Shown: piece after piece, positions 40,285 to 52,405 of the stretch
Numbering within the stretch: the stretch's first letter is position 1
Layout of the letters: the number at the start of each line of letters is the position of its first letter
Source: Prunus persica
Taxonomy: Eukaryota > Streptophyta > Magnoliopsida > Rosales > Rosaceae
Assembly: GCF_000346465.2 (NCBI RefSeq)
Contig: NC_034012.1
Span: 3,187,134 to 3,251,133 of the forward strand
Length of the DNA: 64,000 bases
Direction of reading: 5' to 3'
The notes under the pieces: generated by a model
The model's input: the letters and a program-made list of their open reading frames with translations, nothing else
What the model was told of the DNA's origin: nothing
Database searches by the model: none
Translations under genes and position numbers: made by a program

Positions 40285-40705
40285 TTTAGGAACTTGGTTG
40301 TTTAGTTGCTAGTTAATAGGAGAGTCTAAGTTGTCAGGGAGTCATGGTTAGTGGCTGAATGTGATGGTTTAGTCGTGCATTAGTTGTTCCTATTATTTAG
40401 GAGAGTCCAAGTTGCTTTGTTATTTTGCTATTTAAGTTGTATTCAGTGTTCAAGTTAATGGTGAAGAGAAGTTTGAATTCCACAAATACGTTCTTGGTTC
40501 TTCATCTGTTTCCTTATTTTCAACATGCTTACCCCAGGACTCTTTTACTTGGTATGGTATCAGAGGAGGCAAGAAACGACTGATTACAACACCCAGGCCT
40601 CCCTTCCTATCTGTTGGTCTCTCGGTGTGTGTAAAACAAGCTTGGTTTTTGAGACTTTTGTCTTGATCGTTGCTTTAGTTATGGATAGAACAAACAATTA
40701 ATGGT
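40285..40705 (+). mobile_element. Ty1/copia LTR relic, unit C
   Basis: Second copy of the LTR-like block, with the primer-binding site TGGTATCAGAGG at 40555-40566 and a leader ending in ATGGATAGAACAAACAATTAA. Contains a direct repeat of TTAATAGGAGAGTC-like sequence. Nearly identical to 36640-37040, so duplicated along with the array and not by separate insertion. Confidence 0.55.
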
Positions 40706-41045
40706 TTTCAGTTTCACAAATATTGGATTGGATTGGATCCCTGTATTTAAAGCATGTTTAAGGAAGAAATGAAAATATTTTTTTATCATTGAAGGTAGAA
40801 GATGGATTACTCATGAAGAAAACTTATCCTGTCTAATCCCAACAAACATGGAAAGTCATTCACCCCTACCTTCATCTTCTCTTTCAATATACCTTAGATT
40901 TAGTGACTTATCAAGTTTTCTTCTTTCATAATCAAAATTAGTAATTGACTCTTTCTACTCTTTAACTAACTGCTTTAGGGTTCTTTACCTGTGCATTAAG
41001 TTCTGGTATCTTGGGACAGGTTTTATTTAGTCTCCTTTAGAATTC

Positions 41046-41485
41046 TGATAGCTTGTTTTGTCAAGCTGAAAGAGTGCTGGTTAGATCCAACAACGAATTT
41101 GATTGAGACTATAAACTTTTTGAAAAATCAGTGGAAAGACCATGGTAAATTCTGTGATCTGCTTGCTGAAGACTACTTCAATTTAGCATTCAAGTTTTAT
41201 GAAGACGTTAATGTGACAAAGATGCTTGAGGGTGCTGGAATTTCGGTTGGGATGGATTTTGATCCTAACTTAATCATTCAAAGTGATAAGGAAAAAGACT
41301 AACAGCTTCGCATATATAAAGTGTTATAATGGAATGTTTTGTTTGGGAAGTCCGATTCTGCTTCGAAAAAGATGGAATGTTCCGGGACTGTAACATGAGG
41401 CCTCAGGATATGTTTCAAAAAAGGACAATAAATACACATGACAAAATTTCTCTTCCAATGCCCACCTACAATAAAGGCAGAGGTA
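41046..41485 (+). pseudogene. T2 ribonuclease relic 3
   Basis: Homologous to relics 1 and 2. It keeps the CAS II region as NQWKDHGKFC: the histidine and downstream cysteine are present, but the usual Glu and Lys of EWxKHG are Gln and Asp. The frame runs to GISVGMDFDPNLIIQ, then shifts by one base (CAAAGTGATAAGG instead of CAAGTGATAAGG) and continues in another frame with FCFEKDGMFRDCNMRPQDM. CAS I and the first exon are missing. Non-functional. Confidence 0.78.
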
Positions 41486-42634
41486 AATACCAAATTGTGC
41501 TTTCCGAGTTCTATGTTGTAATCACACATTTATAAATTGCCTATGTGATTGTTGTAGAAATGTGATGGCGGAGACTGCTACTATAGGTGATTAGCCCAAG
41601 CAATGAGCACAAAAGGCTGCTGGTGGTGGTGAGCAAGTTAAAGTTCTACAAATATTTTTCTATTTTTTCATTTTTTTTTTTTAATGTTTGTGTTATGTTG
41701 ATGTTTCCAGGTCTGAACTTGAGTCACACGACAAGGCCAAGCATAGTGTTGAGGGTGATACCTTCATTTTGTGAAGGTTTTGGTGGTGATCGGTTGTGGT
41801 TTTATATGTTTAAACCTCAGTTTTTCTATTTCTTTAACTTTGATTAATAATTTACTTTAAGAACACTAATTTTAACTGTTTCTTTATTGTCAGCAACTTT
41901 GATTTACCACTTTTCATTCCAAAATGAATCTCGCGCACTAATTGGGTCAAATTACTCTTGGTTTACATTGAACTTGTATACTTAATGCCGGAATACTTGC
42001 TCTACTGGTCGCGAGCCTTGATTGCTATGGCTAATGTCTTAATGAAAAATTGACCTACAAGAACCCTCATAGCTAGTCATAGTCCAATTTCCTGTAAGCT
42101 TCTACAATCTGCCCGTAGCGTACAGAAAGTGCTTGCTCTATGAACCCTTCTTAGTTTTATAAGCCGCAGCATTGGAATTTCCTTCTTGATTTGATATAAA
42201 ACTGTGACATTGATCTCCATCTTCACTTTTATGCCGAGGCTGCAAACTGTGTGGGCTGTGCTACCATTGAAATGGTTACAAGCCATGATTCTGCCACCGT
42301 CTTTAACTTACAATTCAAGGCCAAACACATGTACAATAATTTATGTATGCATATTTTTAAAATCATTAGAAAACATTATATAAGCTACTCATATGTAGAA
42401 GGAAAATAATATTATACAGCTGAATTGAAAAAAAATTTCAAACCTCTATACATAATCAGGAGGTTTGGACCTCATCGTGATCAAGGCTATAGCCTTTTGA
42501 AAGTGAGAACCTATCATCTCAGGTGAAACATTTTAAGTCGTGGATTTGTCCTACAGAAGTTTATAATCTTGGTCGCTTATGTATGTTCCTGTAGAAGCCT
42601 CTGCTTTTCATCTGCTATGAGTATATACACCTGC

Positions 42635-42638
<4 letters not shown>

Positions 42639-42669
<31 letters not shown>
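42639..42669. repeat. (GA)n microsatellite downstream of the intact SDR/CIA30 gene
   Basis: The parental-position GA tract, about 150 bp beyond the stop codon of the intact gene. Its homologues mark each duplicated unit. Confidence 0.95.
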
Positions 42670-42673
<4 letters not shown>

Positions 42674-42816
42674 AATAATATATGTTGACAGATTTTCTTC
42701 TTATTAGTCATTGACTCATTGCTGAGAGAATTATCTCAGATGAAAATGGAAGTATATTAAGCTCCATTATACTTACAAAGTTAAGGTTGAAAATAGAGCT
42801 CTATGTGTGCAAAACA

Positions 42817-45800
42817 TTACACTGGTACAGGATCTTGTTCGAGGATTTCCTTTCCTGTAATTCCATCTTTCAAAGTTTTAAAGTAAACATTGTAGTCCTT
42901 CTCGGGGGGTGGATTTTGAGGGTCCACTGTAAATGGCTCACTAAATGGCACAACACTTTTAACCTGCAAATGAGTTTATAAACATCTCAGAATCTGCAAA
43001 AGCTTTTAACTTCCAAAAATAGCAAATTACAGCCACAGCACACAGCACACAATTAAGGGACATAAGTCAGGCTGTGACCTCAAATGTCTTGCCAGATGCA
43101 TAGTGGCTTTCCAACGCAGCAACACAAATCTGAGCAACCTCCTCTCTTGATATCTTACCCTGCAAATATATAAATACTATAAATCATAACATTCAGATAT
43201 TATTACTATTATAAGGGAAAGAAAGATTAATACATGCGATCACAGGCATACAACAAAGAGAGAATAGTGATCTTCTATTTGATTATATACCGTTATATTG
43301 TCTCCTTGGTCAAAAATGAGATCTGCTCCGGCAGGCTCCTCAGTTAATGCACAAGGCCTCACAATTGTATATGGTATTCCACTTTCCCGTATTAAATCCT
43401 CCCCCTGCTCCAAAACTTATCAATGTACAAAATCGAAAAAGCTAAATCTGACCCAGAAAAAGAAAAAGAACAGAAAAGAGCTAAGAAGTGGTATTTTGAT
43501 ACACTGATTATATATAAAAATATCAGACAGCTTGCACTGAATTAGTATGAAACCTTCAACTTGAATGTCAGGATAAAATCCAATTCCTTGTTTAAGCGAA
43601 CAGCAGGAGGTTGTTTACTTAGATCAAGTCCAGGCCTGTCAGGTCGGGTAACTCCTGCAGAACCGACGTGTACGAACCTACACGGAACACAAGCAAAGCG
43701 ATTCTTTAAACACTAAAACAGAAAGTGCACCTAGCAGATCAAATATGTTTAGTCATAAGAAGATAATCCAACAAAATGAAAAGAATGTGAAACCTGGGAG
43801 TAATAGGCTCTTTTAGATATGCTCGTATGCTTGATAATGGGAGCTTAAATGCCCCTTCCACAAAAGTAGGATTCAGTTTCCCATCATATTCAAACTTGCT
43901 AAACATGAGCTGCCATAATTTTGAATCCCATCAATAAACATAGAAGAAAATGAAGTGAAAGAATAGACTAAAAGAAAGTGGCTGCAAAAATGTGCCTGCA
44001 ATGATACAATATTGCTGGGGTCAAAAGGTGGTGCATCCGATACGGTTCTTGCTCGAAATATCGGCTTCAAAGAAGAAAATGGCACACGTACCTGGAAAAA
44101 AATGTGACAGATTACTAATGGAGTTTGAGATATGTAACTACAATTTTAATCTCGATCAAGGAGCTAGTGTGTTACTTACTGTCTGCCACTGGTCCCCAAC
44201 AGTGTCAAAGCCTGATGTGTAACCAACAGTATCCCAATCACGACTTGTGCGAACAATTAGTTTATAGCGACGACCATCACCTTTAAGGCGCAGCTCCAAA
44301 CCATCATATGCAGAGAGATCCTCAGCTGTTGATAGATTCTAGATACACGCATATTCATCACTAGACGATAAGCAACTGACCAACTTCAGGGAACAGTAAA
44401 AAATTCTATGCACAAGATATTTACAAGTCACAAGAAAACGTTGCTCTTTACCTTTGTTCTGATACTGGTAAAACCACCATTGTTTGCAGTGGAAACAACC
44501 CCTGAAGGAGAAGAGACATACCAAATGAATAAATTTCAACTAAACCCATCCAAATATGAATAGTTCTAATAGAATCACCAGTGAGAACGCAATACAAAGA
44601 CACCAGTTCTAAAGTTTGAAAAGATCATACCTTTAAAAATTCCAGTTGGTCCACCATTTTCACCACCGTTTGGATCAATCTGAAATGTACTTTCACTCAC
44701 TCCACCCATCACAACATCATCTAAAGCACCCCAAGCCAATTCCCTATAATTATTATCTGCAAATTACAAACAAAGAAAAGAATCTCAAATGGTATATAAT
44801 ATATATGTTCCCCTAATAGAATATGAGCATTGATGATTTCAGTTAGGTTCCATGTATGAAAAGTTCGAGCGTCTTCCCTAGCATGTTAAGTATAAAGGAC
44901 TGCAGAATAACATGTTTTTTATGAAGGTTCTTCACATTTGCTTTCATACTATATTTCATATTAACCTAAATTCTCCACCGTTTTTTACCTTTTCCAAAAG
45001 GGTTTTTTTATTTATTTCCCAATTATTTGTACAAGAACAACTGGACCAAGTATAACACAGCAGAAAGGATGGAAATCAGTGGTTTCAGCATACAGAAGAG
45101 TGTACCTTCAAATCCAAATAGTAGTTTTCCATCTTGAAGTCCAACGCTTCCTTTTACAGCATTGATCAAATTTCTTATTCCAATGTACTCCACCTTTTCA
45201 GGCGAATCCCCCTTGATCTGCTTCCATCAATCAACCAATGATACATAATTACTAAGAAGAACATGTTTTATTACACACACAAAATAAATAAGAAAATAAT
45301 TCAAGTTCCAAGTTAAACTTTCAAGAAAATGCTGACTCCAGATACAGAATGTAAGCAAACAGTTCGTCACCTCTGGTTCAAAGAACTTGATTCCCTGTAC
45401 AAAACATAATAGAATATCAAAGCTGCTTAAGACAGAAAAAAATAATTGTGGAAAATATTGCAGGCGTAGGAAGTCCATGGCAGTCCAAGTTTGCAAAACA
45501 TAGAAGTTAAAAAATGAAGTTTTTTCAACTTAAAAATGTTTTGAACATACCTGGCTGTATTTTTGCCTGTCAGGAGTGTCACCTTCCTTTGGACCAACAA
45601 TGACAGAAACAGCATTAATCACTCTCCTCACTCCTTTGAAGTACTCGGGAACCAGAGTACTCTCCTTAGTAATGTCTCCAACAATCTGAAATTTTTCCAG
45701 GAAGAAACCAGGGTCACCATTGACTACGTAAAACTAAGAAACGAAACCACCATAAATTCTTTTACAATTATGACAAACAAATGGAATCTAAATGTGACAG

Positions 45801-47062
45801 TTAATAAACAAATAATTTGGGCATGGACAGAAACATAACCAAGTAGGAATTACATAACTAGTTTTGACCAAGGAAATTGAAGATACATGGGTTGCTAGCT
45901 CACCAAGTCAACATCCGGGCCTAACATTTTCCTTGCTTTCTCTTCATTTCTAACCTGAGAGAAGTTTATATGAAAACATAGAAATTCGAGAAAGGTATAG
46001 TAAGAGTAAAGGGAAATGGTAAGAGCAGAATACCAATACTCGGACCGGAAGCCCTTTCTTCCTTAAGACGTCGACCACCCTTCGACCTACACCACCAGTT
46101 GCTCCAGCCACTAGGACAATGCCAGAAGTTTCCATTTTCTTTTCTGGTTTACTAGGTGATGGGCTGGAGAGTTTCTCACTTACAAACTCAAAGAACTTAA
46201 CAAATAACAAACTGTTGTTAGTCGAGACATGATCACTTTTCACTTTCAGATAATTTCGAAAAATTTAGTACTTTCCAACCTTAGCAGGAGTGGGAGGTTC
46301 GTTGAAGAAAAATATTGTTTTCAAAAATCTACCCAAGTCCCAACTCTGCTTTCCAGCTTCTGCTGATATGGATCTTCGATACGTTCTTGGGGAGAGATGA
46401 TCAGAGTTTTGTTGGTAGGGAAAGCTGTGTGGTCTGTCATTAAGTTGAAGAAAGGGTTTAGGAAGTGGAGAGGACAGCAACTGAGGATGTAAAGACTTTT
46501 TAAAATGATTCCTACCAAGAGGTGATGAATAATCCTGCAATGTCAAGCCATCAAGTAATTAAGTCATAACAATTCAAAATTCAATAGCTAATTCTCCTGC
46601 AGTAAATTTTGTTTATCACAAAGGATTATAAGCACAATCAAGGCTTGGCTGAAATAAATGAAGCTTAGCATCCAATTGAACAAAAGAAACTCCCCCTTAT
46701 TACTCCCAGAAATGCAGAGTAAATGAGTAACAGTGTAATTTGGTTTGGATTGCTCATTGGAATTAGTTGAACACTTGAACCAAAGTGTTCCATAATCAAG
46801 ACAAGACAAAACAAATTAATTATTTTTCACTTACTTTTATACCAACCACAAACTGAAATTCATTTGGGGAAAACCCAGCTTAGAAAGAAAATCACACAAC
46901 AAAACCATTGCAACTTTAAAACCCCCTTCCCAAATTAGGTAGTCTGACTGGCTATGAACATAATTTTAAACAACAATTCATGTGAAAAATCATGGGCGTT
47001 ACCTGGAGATTGAGAGCTGAAGAAGACAGAGGCGAAGATAGCTTAATGACACCAAATTCCAT
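42817..47062 (-). CDS. Plastid atypical SDR with CIA30 domain (At4g18810/HCF173 family)
   Basis: Sixteen exons (minus): 47003-47062, 46280-46534, 46034-46195, 45904-45954, 45551-45685, 45371-45394, 45106-45217, 44631-44756, 44452-44501, 44180-44338, 43996-44091, 43794-43909, 43554-43677, 43291-43404, 43079-43159 and 42817-42963. All phases join; 603 residues. The Ser-rich N-terminus fits a chloroplast transit peptide. A Rossmann motif GATGGVGRRV follows near residue 130. A CIA30/NDUFAF1-like domain (FGFEDNNYRELAWGALDDVV through DWDTVGYTSGFDT and VPFSSLKPIFRARTV) is inserted in the middle. The SDR fold then resumes (FVHVGSAGVTRP, GIPYTIVRPCALTEEP) to the end PVPV. The relative HCF173 promotes psbA translation; the role of this paralogue is inferred only as plastid RNA/protein-complex assembly. 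Exon 6 is only 24 nt and exon 11 ends at a GC donor. The start of exon 3 is uncertain (46195 preferred; an acceptor 17 bp upstream is possible). Confidence 0.92.
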
Positions 47063-50000
47063 TGCCAAAAAGAGTTTGGAAATAGAGTTCCAGCCTCTTC
47101 TCTGAGTATTTATCTAACTGGTTGCTTAATAAATTGACGTCTGATATTTGAGTAAGAGTAAATACTGACCACACATACACAACACAAGGATCAAAATAGT
47201 AAACAGCATAATACTACTACTGACAGTCCCTGAACTTGGACGTGGCCTCCTATTCTATGCACACTTTTGTTGGGTCGTTGCTTGCTATACTCTGCGGTGA
47301 TGCTGGTAATTTTAAGTTTTAACGGTCACATACAAAATGCTAATGAGTAACGGGTTAGTGTCAAATACTAATAATAGTTTTAACCATTCAAGTAAGAGAT
47401 ATTATTAAATTACTCTAATTACAGTAACCTTATAATGAAGAGTTTTTCTCCGGGACGAGATAACTGATCCGCAATTGTTTCTGGATATGAGTGGCCCGAC
47501 AATTGGCACAAAACAATCGGTTGACCTACCGCTCACATTCCACAATCCCACACTATTTATTCCACACTAGAGAACTTCTAAAACTAGCCCAATTCACTAG
47601 CTTCTAAAATAAGGGGCTATGTTGAGGACTAAAGTAAGGATTCAATCCAGCAATCTAATAATAACTCTGTACTTCATCGAACGGATATTAAGAAGCCCCT
47701 CATTAAAGCATCCTTGTAAATCAGGGTACAACACTAATTGGAACGGCCCAAATGATCCACAGCTGCATGAAAATAAAACAAGGCCCAGGTGACCCAGTGG
47801 CCAAAGCCCATAGAGCATAGTTCAGCTACGAAGGGGCTTCCAACCAATTCCCTTGATACAAATTCAAAGTGCATGAGCATAACACTTGAATGAGAATGAG
47901 GCCTCTCCATTTCACGTGATGGCTGGCTCGTCTTTGCCCCCTTCCCCATTCATACAGATTTAGACTTCAAGATGAAGTAAATAATATATATAGATTATTA
48001 TTTTTTTATTGATCGAGATTTTCAATGTTCCGAAAAGAGAGAACAAACGTAACGTGTGAGCACTTTAAAGCAAACAAATTAAACAAAGAAGAAAAAATGA
48101 GCATAGAATTGAAAATAATGCACGTTTTAAGGTTTGCATTTTATTTTGCAAGAAACAATATAGCGTTCATGGCCGTACCCGTATGTCATCTTCTTCAATT
48201 TTCAAATGCCAGCACCTACCTACCTCGAAAATGCAGCTCAAACATCAACTTCTCTTTCTTTTTCTTTTCTTTTTTTTTTTGTTGTAAAATTCTCACACAG
48301 ACCTTCTTAACAGCAATAAGTTTCACATATGGCTCAATGTGGCACGTTTTTGTTGCAAAAATTGTATAAATTTTGGCTTCTATTTCCGCATATTGTCATA
48401 TTATGAGTCAAAATGGTACAATTCTGCGACCCACAAGTAGTTTGCCAGCAAAAAGTATACTTAGAATTTTTGACTAAAAAAATGGCATTCATATCTTATG
48501 ACTAAAAAAAAAAATAGTGGCTCCATTAATTTTATACTCGTGTGGATTGAAAGTTTATGATGGATGGTCTCAGACAAGATAAGCTTTTTCGGCCGTGGCA
48601 GCAGATAAATCTTGTCTATGGATAATGGAAGACACCTGAGCAGCTGACATGGGTGAATGATTTAAGGGCATTTTGTTGACCTTCTGCCATACAACTTCTT
48701 CTTTTGTTGGGCCATTCTATCTATTATGCCGACAATGCAGAAAATTCAGCACATACTGTGACTTTCTTTCTCTTTGCATTTTAGCTTTATGTTTCTGCAT
48801 AATGTAGGCAAATCATGCATATATTTGTTTTATATATGCGTGGTAGCTAGAATTTAAGTCAACAATATTTACATGGTTTTGTCTGTAATGGGCACAATCA
48901 AAACTGGCCACGGGAGGCCCCCCGTGGTTCTGATTTTAATTTCTTATTTGATTCCTATTGTGAATCAGGCATGCATAAAAAACCATATATATAAAATTGA
49001 AAGATGTAAATATGAGTTAGGTTAGTCGGTTATAATAGTTTACACTAATCGATTGTATATAAAAAAAGAAAGACTTTGATTAACTTAAATATATGAAACT
49101 TAACAAGGGAAAAATGGTCCTACAAAAACCAAAGAAACGATTCATGTGATATGCTATACTAATTAGACCCGTAAAGGGTTGTTAGAAAAGAAGAAAAGAA
49201 GAAAAAAGTAATATTATTAATTAATTTGATGATCCATCTAATCTAATGGTGTCTCATTTGAGAGTAGTTGCTGACTTTGTCGAAGCTGAAATAAAGTGGG
49301 GGCCAATTACAAGTGCAATACGTGACCATCCTTTGTTGATCATCCCTAAATTATAATATTAGACAGAAAAGTCAACTCTCTTGCTCAATACACTATTTGT
49401 TAGTGCAGTTTAATAAAAAAGAATTAAGACTTAATTGTTAGATTACATGCATCCAAATCTCACGATTCTCTTTAATTAATAATTGGTAATTAATTAAGTC
49501 GAGTTTTCTTAACAACGTTAATATAAATTATAATAATAAGCAGGTAGCTTTTGTGAGTCTAAATTCGAAGAGACTGTAGTCTACGTCTCGCATATTTCAT
49601 TGACCTTAGGCTTCTAAAAAAGCTAAGTCAAACAGAGTGACGGAATTAGATTCTTTCTTTCAATTATTATTCGCAAATTTTATTATAAAATAAATAATCT
49701 TGTTATATATGGTGGTTTGCATAATAACATGATAGCTACCCGAAGCATATTATATTCCATGGCCTCTGCATCTTATAAAACCGCCTATCAGAGCTAATTA
49801 ACTAAATCGAAAAGATTTAATTAAATTTTATCGTCTTAATCAATTATATGATTCATTCAGTGCCTAATTGGTTCGGCTATCATTTTGTAAAATATAAAGG
49901 ACACATACATACTTACATAATATCATATGTACACCGGAGGTCGCTGCGATAGAGCCAAGTTTGGTCGAATCTTGCCGACTTAAATATATTGAACAAGTTC

Positions 50001-51560
50001 TTGTACGTAACACATATTAAATAAGAGACATCCACATCAGAATGACTTCAAATTATTAAAAGTTTCTGTTGTGTGAAAATAATTTTAAAATTGTATTTGT
50101 AAAATAAAAAAGAAAAATGCATTGATTTGTAAAATTCTAAATCGTTTTCTGATTAGTGGGCTTAGTTGGAAAAAAACAGAGAAAGAAGTTTGATTTTCAG
50201 CAATCAAATTAGACCAAAACCCTTAACATTGCAGTGTGAGTCGTGACTTGTGAGTGAAGAGACCATTTGTTCCCATTTTCCACGTAAAAACCTTATCACT
50301 ATTATAGTTTTCTTGCGTTGTGAGGGACCCACTCACTTGTATTGTATCTTACTCTTCAACTTCACGGCTTTGACTTTGTCCACCTATCCACGACCTCCCA
50401 CCGTCCCAGCTCCAGCTTCATCTTCCAAAACAAAATGGCTTGTCTGCGCCTCGCAGTTCAAGCCGCGGGGAAATGCTGAATGTATATATTTTTTCTTTAA
50501 AAGCAGGTTTGGTGTGAATATGGTGTAATAAAGGTTTGCATTTCTTCATATAGCTTGAGATAAGATCGTACGTGTCTAATTAAGATTTCAACTTAGGATG
50601 AGTTATGAATAGAATATGCCAACCTGTCTTGGCTATTTATTTACACGCACAACAACTCAAAATAATGAGATAGGAAAACTAGTTTGACATATTTACTTAC
50701 TCAAAATGGGGAAGTTAGGCAAGGGGCTCATAGCAAGTAGAGCAGTTATTTTGTATTTGAGGTCATGTGTTTGATTTCCTCTTCTTCTATTATCGCTCAT
50801 ATTAAATGAGGAAGTTAAGAATATTGGAGAAAAATAAGGAAGTTAGGAATATCGGAGAAAAATAAGGAAGTTAGGAATATGAAATAGAATGAATGGATAT
50901 AAAATTAACTACTTACATAAGTCAATCTAATTTTTCATGTATCGAATTATGAGTACTCTAAAATAATCTAAGAAAAGGTGATTTGAATTCGAATGAAATT
51001 CACTAATTTTTTTTTTCTTTATGTGTTTAGAAGTAGACGATAAAATAATTTCAATACTCACTGTAGATAAATAAACAATTGAATTGAATTCATCAAGATA
51101 TAAAGATTTCAAATTTGATTCCTCCTCTTTTCATTCAATTTCAAAGAAATAAAATTGGCGAGCCGCAAGTATGAGCCAATCACAAGCCCAGCCGAAGCGC
51201 ATTAAATGGAAAGGAAAGAAGATTTTGACGGTGCATATGTTTTATGAGGTGAAACTTGCCAAGAAAACGGGGGAAGACAGTGGCCGGCGGCTAAGCTCAC
51301 ACTCACACTCACCAAACCAAACCCAGCCTCCAATACCTCCACGCGGCCTTCTCTCAATACTCTTTTTTAGTCCAGAAATTAATGTCACATATTGCTCTGA
51401 CTAATCTGACCGTCCATTCCCCCCATCACCTCTCTGTTTTCCAACTTGATCTTGACTTGGCCACCTCTATTTCTAACTTGAGCCCCAAGCACCTCTCTCT
51501 CTGTCTCTCTCTAGCCGCCACGCGGTACACATATTATCACCCTCTCTCCCTCTCCCTCGC
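47063..51560. other. Intergenic, no gene seen
   Basis: About 4.5 kb of AT-rich DNA between the SDR/CIA30 promoter and the peptide gene. It includes a T-rich tract near 48251-48280 and a minisatellite at 50809-50888. Short open frames have no domain resemblance or splice partners. Confidence 0.5.
50809..50888. repeat. 28 bp minisatellite, about 2.8 copies
   Basis: AGGAAGTTAAGAATATTGG with GAGAAAAATA repeats at 50809, 50837 and (partial) 50865 with single-base changes. Confidence 0.85.
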
Positions 51561-51568
51561 TATAAATA
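51561..51568 (+). promoter_or_regulatory. TATA box of the PIP/CEP-type peptide gene
   Basis: TATAAATA 200 bp upstream of the ATG. The leader that follows is CT-rich and includes a (CT)n tract at 51688-51726, a common plant 5' UTR feature. Confidence 0.6.
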
Positions 51569-51683
51569 CAGGCCTAACCCAATGAGCCCACTCCCCCATA
51601 GCATTCTTCAACCTTCCCCTTCCATTATAATTTGTTTTCCCACACAAAACCCACGAACCCAAATCTCTCATTTACCAAAAGGG

Positions 51684-51731
<48 letters not shown>

Positions 51732-51760
51732 GCATTGTTAATCTGTGAGAATCAATCAGA

Positions 51761-52054
51761 ATGCCTCGTCTAAGCGCTTTGGCACTCATTTTCTTAGTGG
51801 TCTTGGCCTCATTTGCGGCAGCTTCAGAAAGCAGAAAGCTTTTGGACATGAAGAAGCAGGATTGTGATGGCCAGTACAGGAAGAGAGTGGCTTCTCTGTT
51901 TCTGGGTGCCCTTCCAAAGGGCACAGTGCCAGCTTCTACGCCCAGCAAGAAGGGTCACGCCGTCGTCATCAACGAGAAGCTCATTGCTCGCCATCTCAGT
52001 AGCAACGATCGGATTCTGGCGCAGGCTGTTCCCAGCCCCGGTGTTGGCCATTGA
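51761..52054 (+). CDS. Secreted signalling-peptide precursor, PIP/CEP type (SPGVGH end)
   Basis: Single-exon gene of 97 residues. Residues 1-22 form a clear signal peptide (LSALALIFLVVLASFAAA). A basic, variable middle follows, and the very C-terminus is ILAQAVPSPGVGH. The GxGH ending and Pro-rich core are the mark of the PIP/PIPL and CEP superfamily of secreted peptides, which are cut from the precursor end, hydroxylated on proline and sensed by LRR receptor kinases (RLK7 for PIPs, CEPR for CEPs). The usual PIP core SGPS reads AVPS here, so this is a PIPL/CEP-like variant and not a classical PIP. The TATA box at 51561 and intact frame support a real gene. The antisense open frames across it are shadows. 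Confidence 0.78.
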   Translation: MPRLSALALIFLVVLASFAAASESRKLLDMKKQDCDGQYRKRVASLFLGALPKGTVPASTPSKKGHAVVINEKLIARHLSSNDRILAQAVPSPGVGH

Positions 52055-52353
52055 TTCATTGGTAGCATATATACCAGAAATATTATTCTTATATTTTTTC
52101 ATTAGTTTCAATAATTTTATAATCCCTCTACAATTTTGGGTTCTTCTTGGGGTTACATGTAGAATCTAGAACAGAGCTTGAAATGTATAGACAGTTTTGG
52201 TTGGGATTCATTGTGCAATCTGCACAATCCCTTTATATATATAGATGCAAGAATTCTCAGAGCTAGATATGAGATTGTTTTTTTTTTTTTGGTAACATTT
52301 GTTCATCTTTTTGTTTAAGGAAAAATAGTTCTATGAATTTTCAAAAAGAAAGG

Positions 52354-52405
<52 letters not shown>

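Noticed and set aside
38367..42286. Two similar 69-codon open frames (38367-38576 and 42077-42286, minus)
   Set aside because: They are alike because the flanks of copies C and D are duplicates. There is no domain, and they lie in the 3' flank of the SDR/CIA30 copies.
30875..42669. CRISPR-like array from regularly spaced GA tracts
   Set aside because: The tracts are microsatellites spaced by kilobases within segmental duplicates of a plant genome; there are no direct repeats with spacers.
30594..47062. A functional cluster of RNase, kinase, LON/RING and SDR genes
   Set aside because: All but the SDR/CIA30 gene are truncated, frameshifted or carry stops, so this is not a working system.
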